In this document: positions 41,207-50,697 of the stretch, one piece after another
Layout of the letters: every line of letters starts with the position of its first letter
Numbering within the stretch: the first letter of the stretch is position 1
Assembly: GCA_017529865.1 (NCBI GenBank)
Contig: JAFXNA010000014.1
Location: 1 to 64,000, forward strand
Length of the DNA stretch: 64,000 bases
Direction: 5' to 3'
DNA from: Bacteroidaceae bacterium
Lineage (GTDB): Bacteria; Bacteroidota; Bacteroidia; Bacteroidales; Bacteroidaceae
Made by a program: the position numbers and the translations under genes
The notes under the pieces: generated by a model
What the model was told of the DNA's origin: nothing
Seen by the model: only the letters and a program-made list of their open reading frames with translations
The model's database searches: none

Positions 41207-42346
41207 TTATTCACCTACAACGATTACACAACGGTTCTTATCGTTCTCTGGGAATGGCTGAACAGTATCACCAAATGACTCAACTGTCATACGGCTTGCT
41301 GCAATACCCTTCTCCTGAAGAATCTTGGCAACCTTCTCAGCACGCTGCTTAGCATAACCCTGATTGATTTTTGGATTACCAGTGCCCTTGTCAGCATAAC
41401 CACTGATAGAGATACTCTTTGTAGGATACTTATTGCACCATGCAACGATCTTGTCAATAGTTGCGTTAGCTGTAGGATCTGAGAGACGAATTGCATAGAA
41501 GAAAGTCTCCTTGAGAGGCTCAACCTCTGCCTGCTTATTAGTAGGCTTTTCTACTTCAACATACTTGATAACTTCCTTTGGAACCTCAACAATCTTCTCA
41601 ACTTCAACCACACGGTTGCAAGGTTCAACGACCTTAGAAGTGTGAGTTGCACCAAGAGCAACCTTCACACCTGCGAGTGCATTGAAATAGAAGTCTGGGT
41701 TAGGTGCCTTCTTTGAGTTGTAACGGTCGCTAAGCATATTTGCCTGAAGTTCGAGACCCACAGCAACACGATCGCTTACACGGAAGTCTGCAGTAATACC
41801 TGCACGTCCGTTCAGACGCACCTTCGTTCCATCCCAAAGATAACGGAGCCACTGGTCAGCATTTGGGCGGAACGCTGTTGCACCAGGATAGAGAGCGATG
41901 AGAGTATTGTTTACATCAGCTGCCTCATCGTTATCAAAAGCGATGTTTGCGCCAATACCTGCAAAAACGCCAAGGTTAAAGAAGCGATTGGCCTTATAGC
42001 CACAGATAGCATTTGAAAGGTTGAAAGTAACATCCAAAGAAGGTGCTACATATTTCCACTTCCATGCATATTCTATGTTGTCAATAGTAGAACCTGCCTT
42101 GCTCTGCCAAGCGTTTACAGAAAGGCGAGCACCAACGATTGGGTTGAAGTTGTAGCCGACAGTTACTTGTGCATTTGGAGAAATCAGATCACTAAAATCA
42201 CGCTCTCCCAAAGTATATTGAGCTCCACCCTGCAACTGGAAATACCAGTGTGGTTTGAATACCTCAATAGTTTGCTGTTCCTGAGCAGATACACTCATGA
42301 TGCCAAGCGCAAGAGCAGCGGTGAATAATACTTTCTTTATATTCAT
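41207..42346 (-). CDS. OmpA-family outer-membrane protein
   Basis: 379 residues. Signal peptide MNIKKVLFTAALALGIMSVSA, an N-terminal beta-barrel (HWYFQLQGGAQYTLGERDF, about 33-51), a hinge of repeated VVEVEKIVEVPKEVIKYVEV (about 245-264), then an OmpA peptidoglycan-binding domain (SISISGYADKGTG, NQGYAKQRAEKVAKILQEKG). It anchors the outer membrane to the cell wall. Begins 51 bp after the large coiled-coil lipoprotein. Confidence 0.87.
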   Translation of the reverse strand: MNIKKVLFTAALALGIMSVSAQEQQTIEVFKPHWYFQLQGGAQYTLGERDFSDLISPNAQVTVGYNFNPIVGARLSVNAWQSKAGSTIDNIEYAWKWKYVAPSLDVTFNLSNAICGYKANRFFNLGVFAGIGANIAFDNDEAADVNNTLIALYPGATAFRPNADQWLRYLWDGTKVRLNGRAGITADFRVSDRVAVGLELQANMLSDRYNSKKAPNPDFYFNALAGVKVALGATHTSKVVEPCNRVVEVEKIVEVPKEVIKYVEVEKPTNKQAEVEPLKETFFYAIRLSDPTANATIDKIVAWCNKYPTKSISISGYADKGTGNPKINQGYAKQRAEKVAKILQEKGIAASRMTVESFGDTVQPFPENDKNRCVIVVGE

Positions 42347-42397
42347 AATTCTAATCTTTTACTTATTTTATATATATAATAAGGTGTAACTATCGAA

Positions 42398-45286
42398 TTA
42401 GTACTGAACATAGTACTTGTGCATAGAGATATTGCCTGAGTAGTCAAGAGCAGAGTATGCAACCTCGTAAACAAAACCCTTAGCAAATGTAGCAACTACA
42501 GAGCACTTGTTACCATCAATCACAGTATTCATCATCTCACCTCCATTTGCAGCATCAAGAGCGAGCTTACATTGTGCATCTCCACCTTGTGCACTCTTAC
42601 CGCCCTTGAATACGTTTGTTACAGCGATGTGCTTCTTAAATGCAGGAGTAAGTATTTCTGCTGTGTAAGAAGTAAGGATGAACTCAACTGTTCCTGCCTT
42701 CAACTGGCTTGCTACACCCTTACTACGGCTTGCGACCTTGATTCCTGTAGCTCTGTTACCTACCAAAAGAATTGGTTGGATACGATAATTTCCGTCATTG
42801 ACGAAGTCAGTTATTTTGTCATTGAAATAGTTGATATATCTCTTAATATCTGTTGTTGTAATCCGGTCAACCAAATCACCAACATCTGACAAATGGTCGT
42901 TAACATAATTGATATAGCTATTTGCATCGTCAACAATCTCCTTCAAGCTCTTAAGCATCTCGTTGATATCAGCAAACTCACCCTGTGCAGCTCCCCACAT
43001 AGCTTTTACTACGTCACCCATATCGCAAACATAATAAATCTTTTTTGTATAGCCATCAACATGGATGTCCTGAGAGAAGTCAATTTCGATATATGCATCT
43101 GGGTCATACACTGCCTCAGGAATTGTTACGGTACCACGCTCAACACCTGACTGATATACCTTATATGTATAAGTAGGAACAGTAATCTGATCATCCTGAA
43201 CAGCATACTTCTTTGAGAAGTCAATCGTGAAGTCCTGGCCATCGATCGTAATATCATCGTCAATTTCAACTGTAAAGAGAGCAAGCTGTTCTGCGGTCAA
43301 TTCCTGCAATTCAATCTTCTTAATATTGAGACCCTGCAAATCCTTACGCATGTCTTTCATGATTTCATTAGGAACTCTGCTCTTAATTCTATTAGCAATG
43401 CGATCAACGATAGCAATTGCACGTTCATAACCAGGAACTGTATATACGTGCTCATCCTGAAGGAATGCATAAGAGAGTGGCTTAATAGCCGTAGCAGCTA
43501 TACCATATTGTGAGTATACGCTGTGCTCGCCATTGTAATCAGTCCATGATGCCTTCAAGCCCTGTGCTGGGAGGATGCCATCAAACTGGCGATACAACAA
43601 ATCTGCCAATGGAGCCAAACCAGAAACTGAACGTTTTTTCACAGCGTCCTTAGCGGCTTCTACCCAACCGTCTTGAATTTTAACCTTTACAGCCTGAATG
43701 TCCTCTTCCTTCAACGTAGCCTTTGCTGAATAGAAACCATTAGTCTCTGCAGCACGAGTGTAACCAAACTTAAGTTCAACATCGTTCTCCTTCTTCAATG
43801 GGCTAAGAGTAATCTTAGAAGCTTCATCTTTAGAGTTAACAAGCTCAAGAGTCTGACCAGCAAAATCAACAGAACCTGGGTTTACTGTCATGTAAATAGT
43901 ACCAGCATTACCTTCTGATTCATTGAAGAGAGTCTTGTTACCTGCACATCTGAACTGTGAAACATTCTTAATCATGTTCCAGTCTCCTTCTGTGAAAGTC
44001 TGTGAATTCTTCACGTAATTAGCAGTTTCCTTTGTTGGGAATACAACCGGATTGTCGCTTTCGCCATAGAATGCCATGAGAACATTTGAGTTAACGCCGA
44101 TAGGCAATGCAAATGAACCGAATACAGGGTTCTCAGTAGCCTGAACAACGATACCAGTGATGAGAGCCTTAAGAGCCTCGTCAATCTGGTCTACACGTGC
44201 TGCGACCTTATCAATGCTGTCAGAAAGTTCTGCGATATCTTCTGCATTCTGCTTAACCTGAGCAGCAAGAGCATCAATGCTATCCTGAAGAAGTTGGTCT
44301 GCATCCTTATATGCTTGCTCCAATGTAGGAATCTTCACATTCAGAATATTGTCAACACTGTCATTCAACTCGTTCATACCAGTTGCAAGTGCATCAATCT
44401 GATTCTGAAGGAGCTCATCTGCAGCCTTGCGGTTTTCATCAGCTGTCTTAATTGCTTCGTCGAGACTCTTAGTAAACTTATCAAGTACATTAACTGTACT
44501 ATCCAAAGTAGCTACTGTACCTTCGAGTTCCTTTACCCATACAGAGTCTTTCTTTGCAAGGGCAAGTGCATCATTTGCAATTACAGAGTCATTCTTTGCA
44601 CGCTCAAGTGCCTCGTTTGCAATCTTAGAGAAGTCGCTAACAGTAGATGTCAAAGCATCAATTCGAATAGAATCTGCCTTTGCAAGAGCAAGTGCTTTAG
44701 CAGCTTCATTTACAACGTTATTAACTTTAGAATCAAGAGCTAACAGATCTGCCTGCTTTGCATAGAAAGTAAAGATACTATCAACTTGAGTCTTAGTATA
44801 AGTATTGTTCTTCAATGCTTCAAGAGCTGCACCAAGATCGGTTAATGTGTTATTAATATTCGTAATCTTACCAAGAATTGTTGTAATACTACCCGAGATA
44901 GCGCTTGTCGTATCCTGCAAGAATGCATTAAGGGAATCAATCTGGTCCTGCAAACCCTTGTCAACTGTACGCAAGTCAGCAATTGAATCAATCAATTTAA
45001 TAATTTCTGTTTGGTCAGCCTTAGCATCGATTGAGTCGTGAAGACGATCCATTCTGATACCACAGTTTGTACGACATCTCTGCTGAACAGCAACAATCGA
45101 ATCTCTGAGAGCAGAAAGTGTAGCATAGTTAGCTCCAATCCAAGTTCTCAGATTTGCATCGTTTTTGTTAATCTGAATTAACAGATCATTGTACTCATCC
45201 TCGTCGTAATCCTTACAAGAGTCGAATACACTCATGCTAAACAATACCATTGAAAGCATGAAAACGGAAGTAAGAAATTTCTTCAT
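42398..45286 (-). CDS. Large coiled-coil surface lipoprotein
   Basis: 962 residues. Signal sequence with probable lipobox MSVFDSC (Cys about 24), followed by acidic KDYDEDEYNDL. Residues about 30-385 are nearly continuous coiled coil with recurring DS.D.L segments (LQNQIDALATGMNELNDSVD). Residues 385-962 form beta-rich domains ending GNISMHKYYVQY. No named family recognised. Repetitive heptads suggest a stalk lifting the C-terminal domain from the surface. It begins an operon with the OmpA-like gene. Confidence 0.75.
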   Translation of the reverse strand: MKKFLTSVFMLSMVLFSMSVFDSCKDYDEDEYNDLLIQINKNDANLRTWIGANYATLSALRDSIVAVQQRCRTNCGIRMDRLHDSIDAKADQTEIIKLIDSIADLRTVDKGLQDQIDSLNAFLQDTTSAISGSITTILGKITNINNTLTDLGAALEALKNNTYTKTQVDSIFTFYAKQADLLALDSKVNNVVNEAAKALALAKADSIRIDALTSTVSDFSKIANEALERAKNDSVIANDALALAKKDSVWVKELEGTVATLDSTVNVLDKFTKSLDEAIKTADENRKAADELLQNQIDALATGMNELNDSVDNILNVKIPTLEQAYKDADQLLQDSIDALAAQVKQNAEDIAELSDSIDKVAARVDQIDEALKALITGIVVQATENPVFGSFALPIGVNSNVLMAFYGESDNPVVFPTKETANYVKNSQTFTEGDWNMIKNVSQFRCAGNKTLFNESEGNAGTIYMTVNPGSVDFAGQTLELVNSKDEASKITLSPLKKENDVELKFGYTRAAETNGFYSAKATLKEEDIQAVKVKIQDGWVEAAKDAVKKRSVSGLAPLADLLYRQFDGILPAQGLKASWTDYNGEHSVYSQYGIAATAIKPLSYAFLQDEHVYTVPGYERAIAIVDRIANRIKSRVPNEIMKDMRKDLQGLNIKKIELQELTAEQLALFTVEIDDDITIDGQDFTIDFSKKYAVQDDQITVPTYTYKVYQSGVERGTVTIPEAVYDPDAYIEIDFSQDIHVDGYTKKIYYVCDMGDVVKAMWGAAQGEFADINEMLKSLKEIVDDANSYINYVNDHLSDVGDLVDRITTTDIKRYINYFNDKITDFVNDGNYRIQPILLVGNRATGIKVASRSKGVASQLKAGTVEFILTSYTAEILTPAFKKHIAVTNVFKGGKSAQGGDAQCKLALDAANGGEMMNTVIDGNKCSVVATFAKGFVYEVAYSALDYSGNISMHKYYVQY

Positions 45287-45535
45287 TTTGTTTGATTTTT
45301 GTTTAATTAAAAAATTATTTTAGTAACTATTTGTAATATTATCAGTCTACAATTTAAAACACAGGACATTATAACTGCCCAAAATCGTTGCAAAGATACA
45401 TAATTTATATTAACGACAAACATTTTTTTCTAAAAAAATGCTTAAAAAAGGTGTAAAATGTTTGAATTTTACGCTTTTGCGCCTCTTTTGGGGTGTTTTT
45501 CAATAGTTCACCTATTATATTTACATATAATTTCT

Positions 45536-45543
45536 TAACTTTG
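45536..45543 (+). promoter_or_regulatory. -7 box for yicC-gmk
   Basis: TAACTTTG, 24 bp before the ATG of the YicC-like gene. The -33 region reads TTAC rather than TTTG. The gap from 45287 holds only AT-rich divergent promoter sequence. Confidence 0.55.
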
Positions 45544-45567
45544 CACTCGCAAAAAGAAATACATCTT

Positions 45568-46458
45568 ATGATACAATCAATGACTGGCTACGGAAAAAGC
45601 GTAGCAAATTTCAATGGGAAAAAGATTCATGTCGAAATCAAATCGCTCAATTCAAAAGCCCTCGATCTATCCACACGTATCTCTCCCCTCTATCGCGAGA
45701 AAGAAATTGAGATCCGTAACTATATCGCAGCAGAACTCGAGCGAGGCAAAGTAGACTTTGTGCTGTGGACGGAAAAAGACGAAACGCAAAGCGCTACACC
45801 TATCAATACAGCATTAGTATTTGATTATTATAAGCAGATTAAAGAGTTATCTGCTACATTAAACCTAGACATGTCAGGTCTTCAGTCTTCAAGCGAATGG
45901 ATGAAGACCCTTCTTCGCATGCCAGAAGTACTTACCCGTACAGAAATTGAAGAACTCACTGACGAAGAATGGGCAGTTGTTTTCACAGCTGTGAAGGAAG
46001 CTGTTGCCAATTTGATTGAATTCCGCAAACAGGAAGGTATAGCTCTTGCCAAGAAATTTCAGGAAAAAATTGACAATATCTCCACTTTATTGGCAAGTAT
46101 TGAACCTTTCGAGAAAGAACGCACAGAAAAGATTCGCCAACGCATCGTTACCAACCTGACACAATTCGTTGGCATTGATTACGATAACAATAGGCTTGAG
46201 CAGGAAATGATCTATTACATAGAGAAATTGGATATTTCCGAGGAAAAGCAGCGTTTGACCAACCATATCAAGTATTTTGCGGAGACAATGGAAACAGGTC
46301 ATGGGCAAGGCAAGAAACTAGGTTTTATTGCACAGGAAATGGGTAGAGAAATCAACACAACTGGCAGTAAATCCAATCAGGCAGAAATGCAGAATATCGT
46401 CGTAAAAATGAAAGACGAACTTGAACAGATTAAGGAACAAGTGCTAAACGTATTGTAA
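45568..46458 (+). CDS. yicC: YicC-family endoribonuclease-like protein
   Basis: 296 residues from MIQSMTGYGKSV; the upstream reading crosses the -7 box. MIQSMTGYGK and the C-terminal GHGQGKKLGFIAQEMGREIN (about 251-270) define YicC. The family has been reported as an endoribonuclease. It lies 3 bp before gmk, the common pairing in many bacteria. Confidence 0.9.
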   Translation: MIQSMTGYGKSVANFNGKKIHVEIKSLNSKALDLSTRISPLYREKEIEIRNYIAAELERGKVDFVLWTEKDETQSATPINTALVFDYYKQIKELSATLNLDMSGLQSSSEWMKTLLRMPEVLTRTEIEELTDEEWAVVFTAVKEAVANLIEFRKQEGIALAKKFQEKIDNISTLLASIEPFEKERTEKIRQRIVTNLTQFVGIDYDNNRLEQEMIYYIEKLDISEEKQRLTNHIKYFAETMETGHGQGKKLGFIAQEMGREINTTGSKSNQAEMQNIVVKMKDELEQIKEQVLNVL

Positions 46459-46461
46459 ATC

Positions 46462-47031
46462 ATGCAACCAGGCAAACTTTTCATCATTGCAGCACCCTCT
46501 GGCACAGGGAAGTCCACCATTGTCAATTACTTGATGAAGCAAGGACTTAATATGCATTTCTCTATCTCTTTAACGACTAGGGCTCCTCGTGGAAAAGAAA
46601 AAAATGGTGTAGAGTATTTCTTCACTTCCGTTGAAGATTTCCGCACACACATTGCCAACAATGACTTCATTGAATATGAAGAAGTTTATACAGGATGTTT
46701 TTATGGAACGTTGAAATCGCAGGTCGAGAAGCAAATTGCTCAAGGACAAAACGTCATCTTTGATGTGGATGTCAATGGAGGCATCAATATTAAGAAACAT
46801 TTTGGTGAAGAAGCATTGAGCATCTTCATTATGCCGCCCAGCATTGAAGCATTACGCAAACGCTTAGAAAAACGTGGCACAGACAGTCCAGAAGTGATTG
46901 ACCAGCGTATTGCAAGAGCTGAATATGAAATCAGCCAAGCTCCTCATTTCGACAAGACAGTCATCAATGACGACTTAGCAACCGCCCAATCAGAAGTACT
47001 CGAGCTGGTTAAAAACTTCCTTTATCAATAA
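46462..47031 (+). CDS. gmk: Guanylate kinase
   Basis: 189 residues. P-loop IAAPSGTGKSTIVNYL (about 8-23), GMP-binding SISLTTRAPRGKEKNGVEYF. Converts GMP to GDP. Confidence 0.95.
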   Translation: MQPGKLFIIAAPSGTGKSTIVNYLMKQGLNMHFSISLTTRAPRGKEKNGVEYFFTSVEDFRTHIANNDFIEYEEVYTGCFYGTLKSQVEKQIAQGQNVIFDVDVNGGINIKKHFGEEALSIFIMPPSIEALRKRLEKRGTDSPEVIDQRIARAEYEISQAPHFDKTVINDDLATAQSEVLELVKNFLYQ

Positions 47032-47075
47032 AGTCTCTCTCAACTTTCAACGGACGATAAACTTTCAACAAAAAA

Positions 47076-47639
47076 ATGCGCATTGCTATCTACGGGGGGA
47101 CATTTAACCCAATCCACATAGGACACACATCATTAGCACAATCGTTGGTCGAGCAACAGATTGTGGATGAAGTGTGGCTGATGGTTTCTCCGCAGAATCC
47201 GCATAAAGGGCCGGATGCAGCTCCATACGAAGAGAGGCTTGCAATGGCACAACTTGCGACAAAAGGGATGGAAGGCATTCGAGTGAGTGATTTCGAACGC
47301 AATCTACCCATTCCCTCTTACACCTACACCACACTCACACTACTCTCCGAGCAATATCCCCAGCACCAATTCTGTCTTGTCATAGGAGCAGACAATTGGA
47401 CGAACTTTCCTCGTTGGTATCACGCTACAGATATTCTCAGCACCTATCCCATTCTGATTTACCAACGTCCGAATTACACAATCGACCTGTCTATTGCACC
47501 AGAAAAGTCTTCTGTCACGATTGTTGATACACCTCTTTACGACATCAGTAGCACAGAAATTCGTAAGCACAAAAAACTGAAAAAGATAAACCCTGACGTA
47601 CTTAAATACATCAGGGATCATCACCTATATAATTTTTGA
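47076..47639 (+). CDS. nadD: Nicotinate-nucleotide adenylyltransferase
   Basis: 187 residues. Nucleotidyltransferase motif YGGTFNPIHIGHTSLA (about 5-20) and the C-terminal YDISSTEIRKHKKL motif. Makes deamido-NAD from NaMN. Third gene of yicC-gmk-nadD. Confidence 0.93.
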   Translation: MRIAIYGGTFNPIHIGHTSLAQSLVEQQIVDEVWLMVSPQNPHKGPDAAPYEERLAMAQLATKGMEGIRVSDFERNLPIPSYTYTTLTLLSEQYPQHQFCLVIGADNWTNFPRWYHATDILSTYPILIYQRPNYTIDLSIAPEKSSVTIVDTPLYDISSTEIRKHKKLKKINPDVLKYIRDHHLYNF

Positions 47640-47753
47640 TTCCCATATAGGGGAATAATGTTTCCCATTAAGGGGAATTGTTTTTCCCATTAAGAGGAAA
47701 ATCTGTTACTATTAAGGGTTGCAAAAAGACACATTAAGGATAGCAAAAAGAGC
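47640..47753. repeat. Tandem TTCCCAT..GGGGAA hairpins
   Basis: Three successive units (about 47640, 47660 and 47682) read TTCCCAT.TA.GGGGAAT or close, each a short inverted repeat, followed by degenerate ATTAAGG copies. They separate the convergent nadD and thiL genes and may terminate both. Confidence 0.6.
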
Positions 47754-48812
47754 CTACTCTTCACTCTTCAAAGGATTCCATCCTTGTGCCTTCAAATCAA
47801 ACACACTTCCGTCTCTCGTAATCAACACCTTTCCGTCTTCTGCCTTGGTGATGTAACCAATCATTCGGACATCTTCCAACTTCTCTATCTTTTCTTTGTC
47901 TGTTAAGGCCACCGTGAACAAGAGTTCATAATCCTCTCCTCCATTGAGTGCACAAGTCGTAACATTCATGTTGAATTCCTCTGCCTGCGATGCAGTCTCG
48001 TAGTCTAATGGGATATGTTCTTCGTAGATTCTGCAACCACAGTTGCTTTGTTCACAAATATGCATCAACTCACTCGACAACCCATCCGAGATATCCATCA
48101 TGGCAGTAGGCTGGATGCCCTGCTGTTGCAACTTCAAGATAATATCACGTCGTGCCTCTGGCTTCAGCTGACGCTCCAACAAGTATTCCTTACCCGCAAA
48201 GTCAGGCTGAGCCATTTCAAGGGTTTCATTCCCATGATGCTCTTGCAATTGCTGATAATAGACTGCCTTCTCGCGTTCCAGCAACTGTAAACCCATATAT
48301 GCGGCACCCAGATTTCCTGTCACACAAATCAGGTCACCTTGTTTGGCTCCATTTCGACAGACGGCCTTACCTTTCTCTACATCACCAATGCAGGTGATGC
48401 TGATAGTCAGACCTGTCATCGAACTCGTTGTATCGCCCCCCACGATATCCACACCATGTGCCTCACAAGCCAGTTGTAGGCCACTATAGAACTCCTCCAT
48501 ATCCTCCACCGTGAAGCGCTGACTGATACCCAGACTTACAGTAATTTGTCGAGGCATTCCGCCCATAGCATACACATCGCTGAAGTTCACAATCGCAGAC
48601 TTATAGCCCAGATGTTTCAAAGGCACATAAGTCAGGTCAAAGTGTACGCCTTCCAACAACAAGTCTGTCGTCACCAACACATCCTTTTCTTGCGGATAGT
48701 GCAACACTGCACAATCATCCCCCACTCCTTTCTGTGTAGAGTGATTCTGTAGCTTTATAGCAGACGCAAGATGTTTGATCAGTCCGAATTCCCCTAACTC
48801 TTCAATCTTCAT
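47754..48812 (-). CDS. thiL: Thiamine-monophosphate kinase
   Basis: 352 residues. Mg-ATP binding GVGDDCAVLHYP (about 29-40), conserved VNFSDVYAMGGMPRQITVSL, GGDTTSSM and late NGGEDYELLFTV. Makes thiamine diphosphate. One bp after punA, so same operon. Confidence 0.92.
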   Translation of the reverse strand: MKIEELGEFGLIKHLASAIKLQNHSTQKGVGDDCAVLHYPQEKDVLVTTDLLLEGVHFDLTYVPLKHLGYKSAIVNFSDVYAMGGMPRQITVSLGISQRFTVEDMEEFYSGLQLACEAHGVDIVGGDTTSSMTGLTISITCIGDVEKGKAVCRNGAKQGDLICVTGNLGAAYMGLQLLEREKAVYYQQLQEHHGNETLEMAQPDFAGKEYLLERQLKPEARRDIILKLQQQGIQPTAMMDISDGLSSELMHICEQSNCGCRIYEEHIPLDYETASQAEEFNMNVTTCALNGGEDYELLFTVALTDKEKIEKLEDVRMIGYITKAEDGKVLITRDGSVFDLKAQGWNPLKSEE

Positions 48813-48813
48813 T

Positions 48814-49623
48814 CTATACTCTTTTTACTAATTCTTTCATCAATGCAGTCATGCGTGGCTGGGCTGCATCAGCAGCAATTTGTACTTCTTCGTGGCTTAC
48901 CTTTACGGCTTCCTCGAATCCACCCAAATCCGTGATGACAGAGATACCAAACACACGTATACCGCAATGAACGGCTACAATCACTTCAGGAACGGTTGAC
49001 ATTCCCACAGCATCTGCACCCATACCTCTGAACATACGATACTCGGCTGGAGTCTCAAATGTTGGCCCCTGTGTGCCAAGATATACTCCCTTAAAAATCT
49101 TGATACCCAATTGTTCTGCTGCCTCTTCTACAATCTTCACAAACTCAGGATCGTATGCCTGGTGCATACTTGGGAAGCGTGGACCTGTTGGGAAGTTCTT
49201 TCCTCTCAAAGGATGTTCAGGGAACAGATTAATGTGATCTGTCAACACCAGCAAATCACCCACATGGAAGGCTGGATTCATACCTCCTGCAGCATTGCTG
49301 ACAAACAGGTTCTTAATGCCCAGTTCATACATCACACGCACAGGGAAAGTTACTTCCTTCATCGAATAGCCTTCATAGTAGTGAAAACGTCCTTGCATTG
49401 CAACGATTTCTTTACCACCCAACTTTCCGAAGAGCATTTTTCCGCTATGTCCTTCTACTGTTGATACGGGCATATTTGGTATCTCGCTATAGGCAATTTC
49501 CGTCTCTACATCGATTTCGTCTGCGAGATGTCCCAATCCGGAACCCAGAATAATGGCTGTTTCCGGCTTACTAGTCATTCGCTCTTTGAGGAATGCTGCT
49601 GTTTCTTGAATTTTTTCGTACAT
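48814..49623 (-). CDS. punA: Purine nucleoside phosphorylase
   Basis: 269 residues. Phosphate-binding AIILGSGLGHLADEID (about 23-38), VSNAAGGMNPAFHVGDL, and GTQGPTFETPAEYRMFRGMG. Cleaves purine nucleosides for salvage. Its start overlaps the last 53 bp of lpxK in another frame; the MYEKIQETAAF start fits family length. Confidence 0.93.
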   Translation of the reverse strand: MYEKIQETAAFLKERMTSKPETAIILGSGLGHLADEIDVETEIAYSEIPNMPVSTVEGHSGKMLFGKLGGKEIVAMQGRFHYYEGYSMKEVTFPVRVMYELGIKNLFVSNAAGGMNPAFHVGDLLVLTDHINLFPEHPLRGKNFPTGPRFPSMHQAYDPEFVKIVEEAAEQLGIKIFKGVYLGTQGPTFETPAEYRMFRGMGADAVGMSTVPEVIVAVHCGIRVFGISVITDLGGFEEAVKVSHEEVQIAADAAQPRMTALMKELVKRV

Positions 49624-50650
49624 AGTCTAATATTTGTTGGTTAAAGATTGTTTCTGATTCTCGCAACACTTCCACCTCTATCGGTAAGGTGTAGACCTTT
49701 TTCCTGATAGACAGTTGCGACACATCCATTCTCGCACTATCCTTCTCTGTCGTTACCACAATGCCTGGCTTGCCTGTTGGCAATTGTTGATAGGCAGTCT
49801 CTATGCGCTTATAATCCTGCTGGGTAAAGGTATGATGATCACCAAATTGAATCGTTGTCACCTCCGTCTGCTGCTTCAACATCTGCTCCATCGGAGTAGC
49901 ATCAGCTATACCTGTCACCATCAGCACATGATATTGGCTCAATTGGCCCAGCGGAATGATTTCCTCACCTTGATATAGGTCTCCATACCTGAATCGTGTG
50001 AAATACAACTGCTGGGAGTCTTTAATGCGCAGTCTGTCTTGATATTGCTTTATAGTTGCCTCATCTAATTCCTCTTTCAGTTTCGTCACCATCACTATAT
50101 CAGCACGCTTCAGTCCTCTCGCATTTTCTCTCAGCCGTCCTGCAGGTAACAAATAGTCCTTGTCAATCGGTCGATTGCTGTCCACCAATACGATGTTCAG
50201 CCCAGCTTGTATCCGTCTGTGCTGGAAGGCATCATCCAAGAGAATCACATCCACATCAGCAGTTTCCTGATTCTTCATCAGACATTCCACTCCTTCACAA
50301 CGATCTTCATCCACTGCTACCGTCAAGTTGGGGAATTTCGACTTCATCTGATAAGGTTCATCACCTATCTCTGCTGCAGTCGAGGTACCTGTAGCCAGCA
50401 TGTATCCTTGCGTCTTACGCTTATAGCCCCTACTCAGTACTGCCACCTTATACTCCTCGTTCTGAAGCAGTCGAATCAGGTACTCCGTATGTGGCGTTTT
50501 GCCAGTCCCTCCTACCGTCAGATTGCCTATGCATATAACTGGCAAATCATAGGACTTCGTTTTCAGAATCCTATGATTATACATGAAGTTGCGCACTGAT
50601 GTCACCCCATCATATATCCATGCTAATGGTAGTAACAGACTGTACATCAC
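49571..50650 (-). CDS. lpxK: Tetraacyldisaccharide 4'-kinase LpxK
   Basis: 359 residues. Walker A CIGNLTVGGTGKTPHTEYLI (about 41-60), then VLSRGYKRKTQGY and LLDDAFQHRRIQA. Phosphorylates the lipid A precursor. N-terminal hydrophobic LLPLAWIYDGV anchors it to the inner membrane. It is 47 bp after sppA. Confidence 0.93.
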   Translation of the reverse strand: MMYSLLLPLAWIYDGVTSVRNFMYNHRILKTKSYDLPVICIGNLTVGGTGKTPHTEYLIRLLQNEEYKVAVLSRGYKRKTQGYMLATGTSTAAEIGDEPYQMKSKFPNLTVAVDEDRCEGVECLMKNQETADVDVILLDDAFQHRRIQAGLNIVLVDSNRPIDKDYLLPAGRLRENARGLKRADIVMVTKLKEELDEATIKQYQDRLRIKDSQQLYFTRFRYGDLYQGEEIIPLGQLSQYHVLMVTGIADATPMEQMLKQQTEVTTIQFGDHHTFTQQDYKRIETAYQQLPTGKPGIVVTTEKDSARMDVSQLSIRKKVYTLPIEVEVLRESETIFNQQILDYVRKNSRNSSIPQRAND

Positions 50651-50697
50651 AAGTCATCCAGGCATCCCGCCTTGCGGAACGCCTGGATTATGTTGGT

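Noticed and set aside
44294..44743. Cys- and Ile-rich plus-strand frame within the coiled-coil lipoprotein gene
   Set aside because: Arises from reverse reading of repetitive heptads; no independent evidence for a gene.
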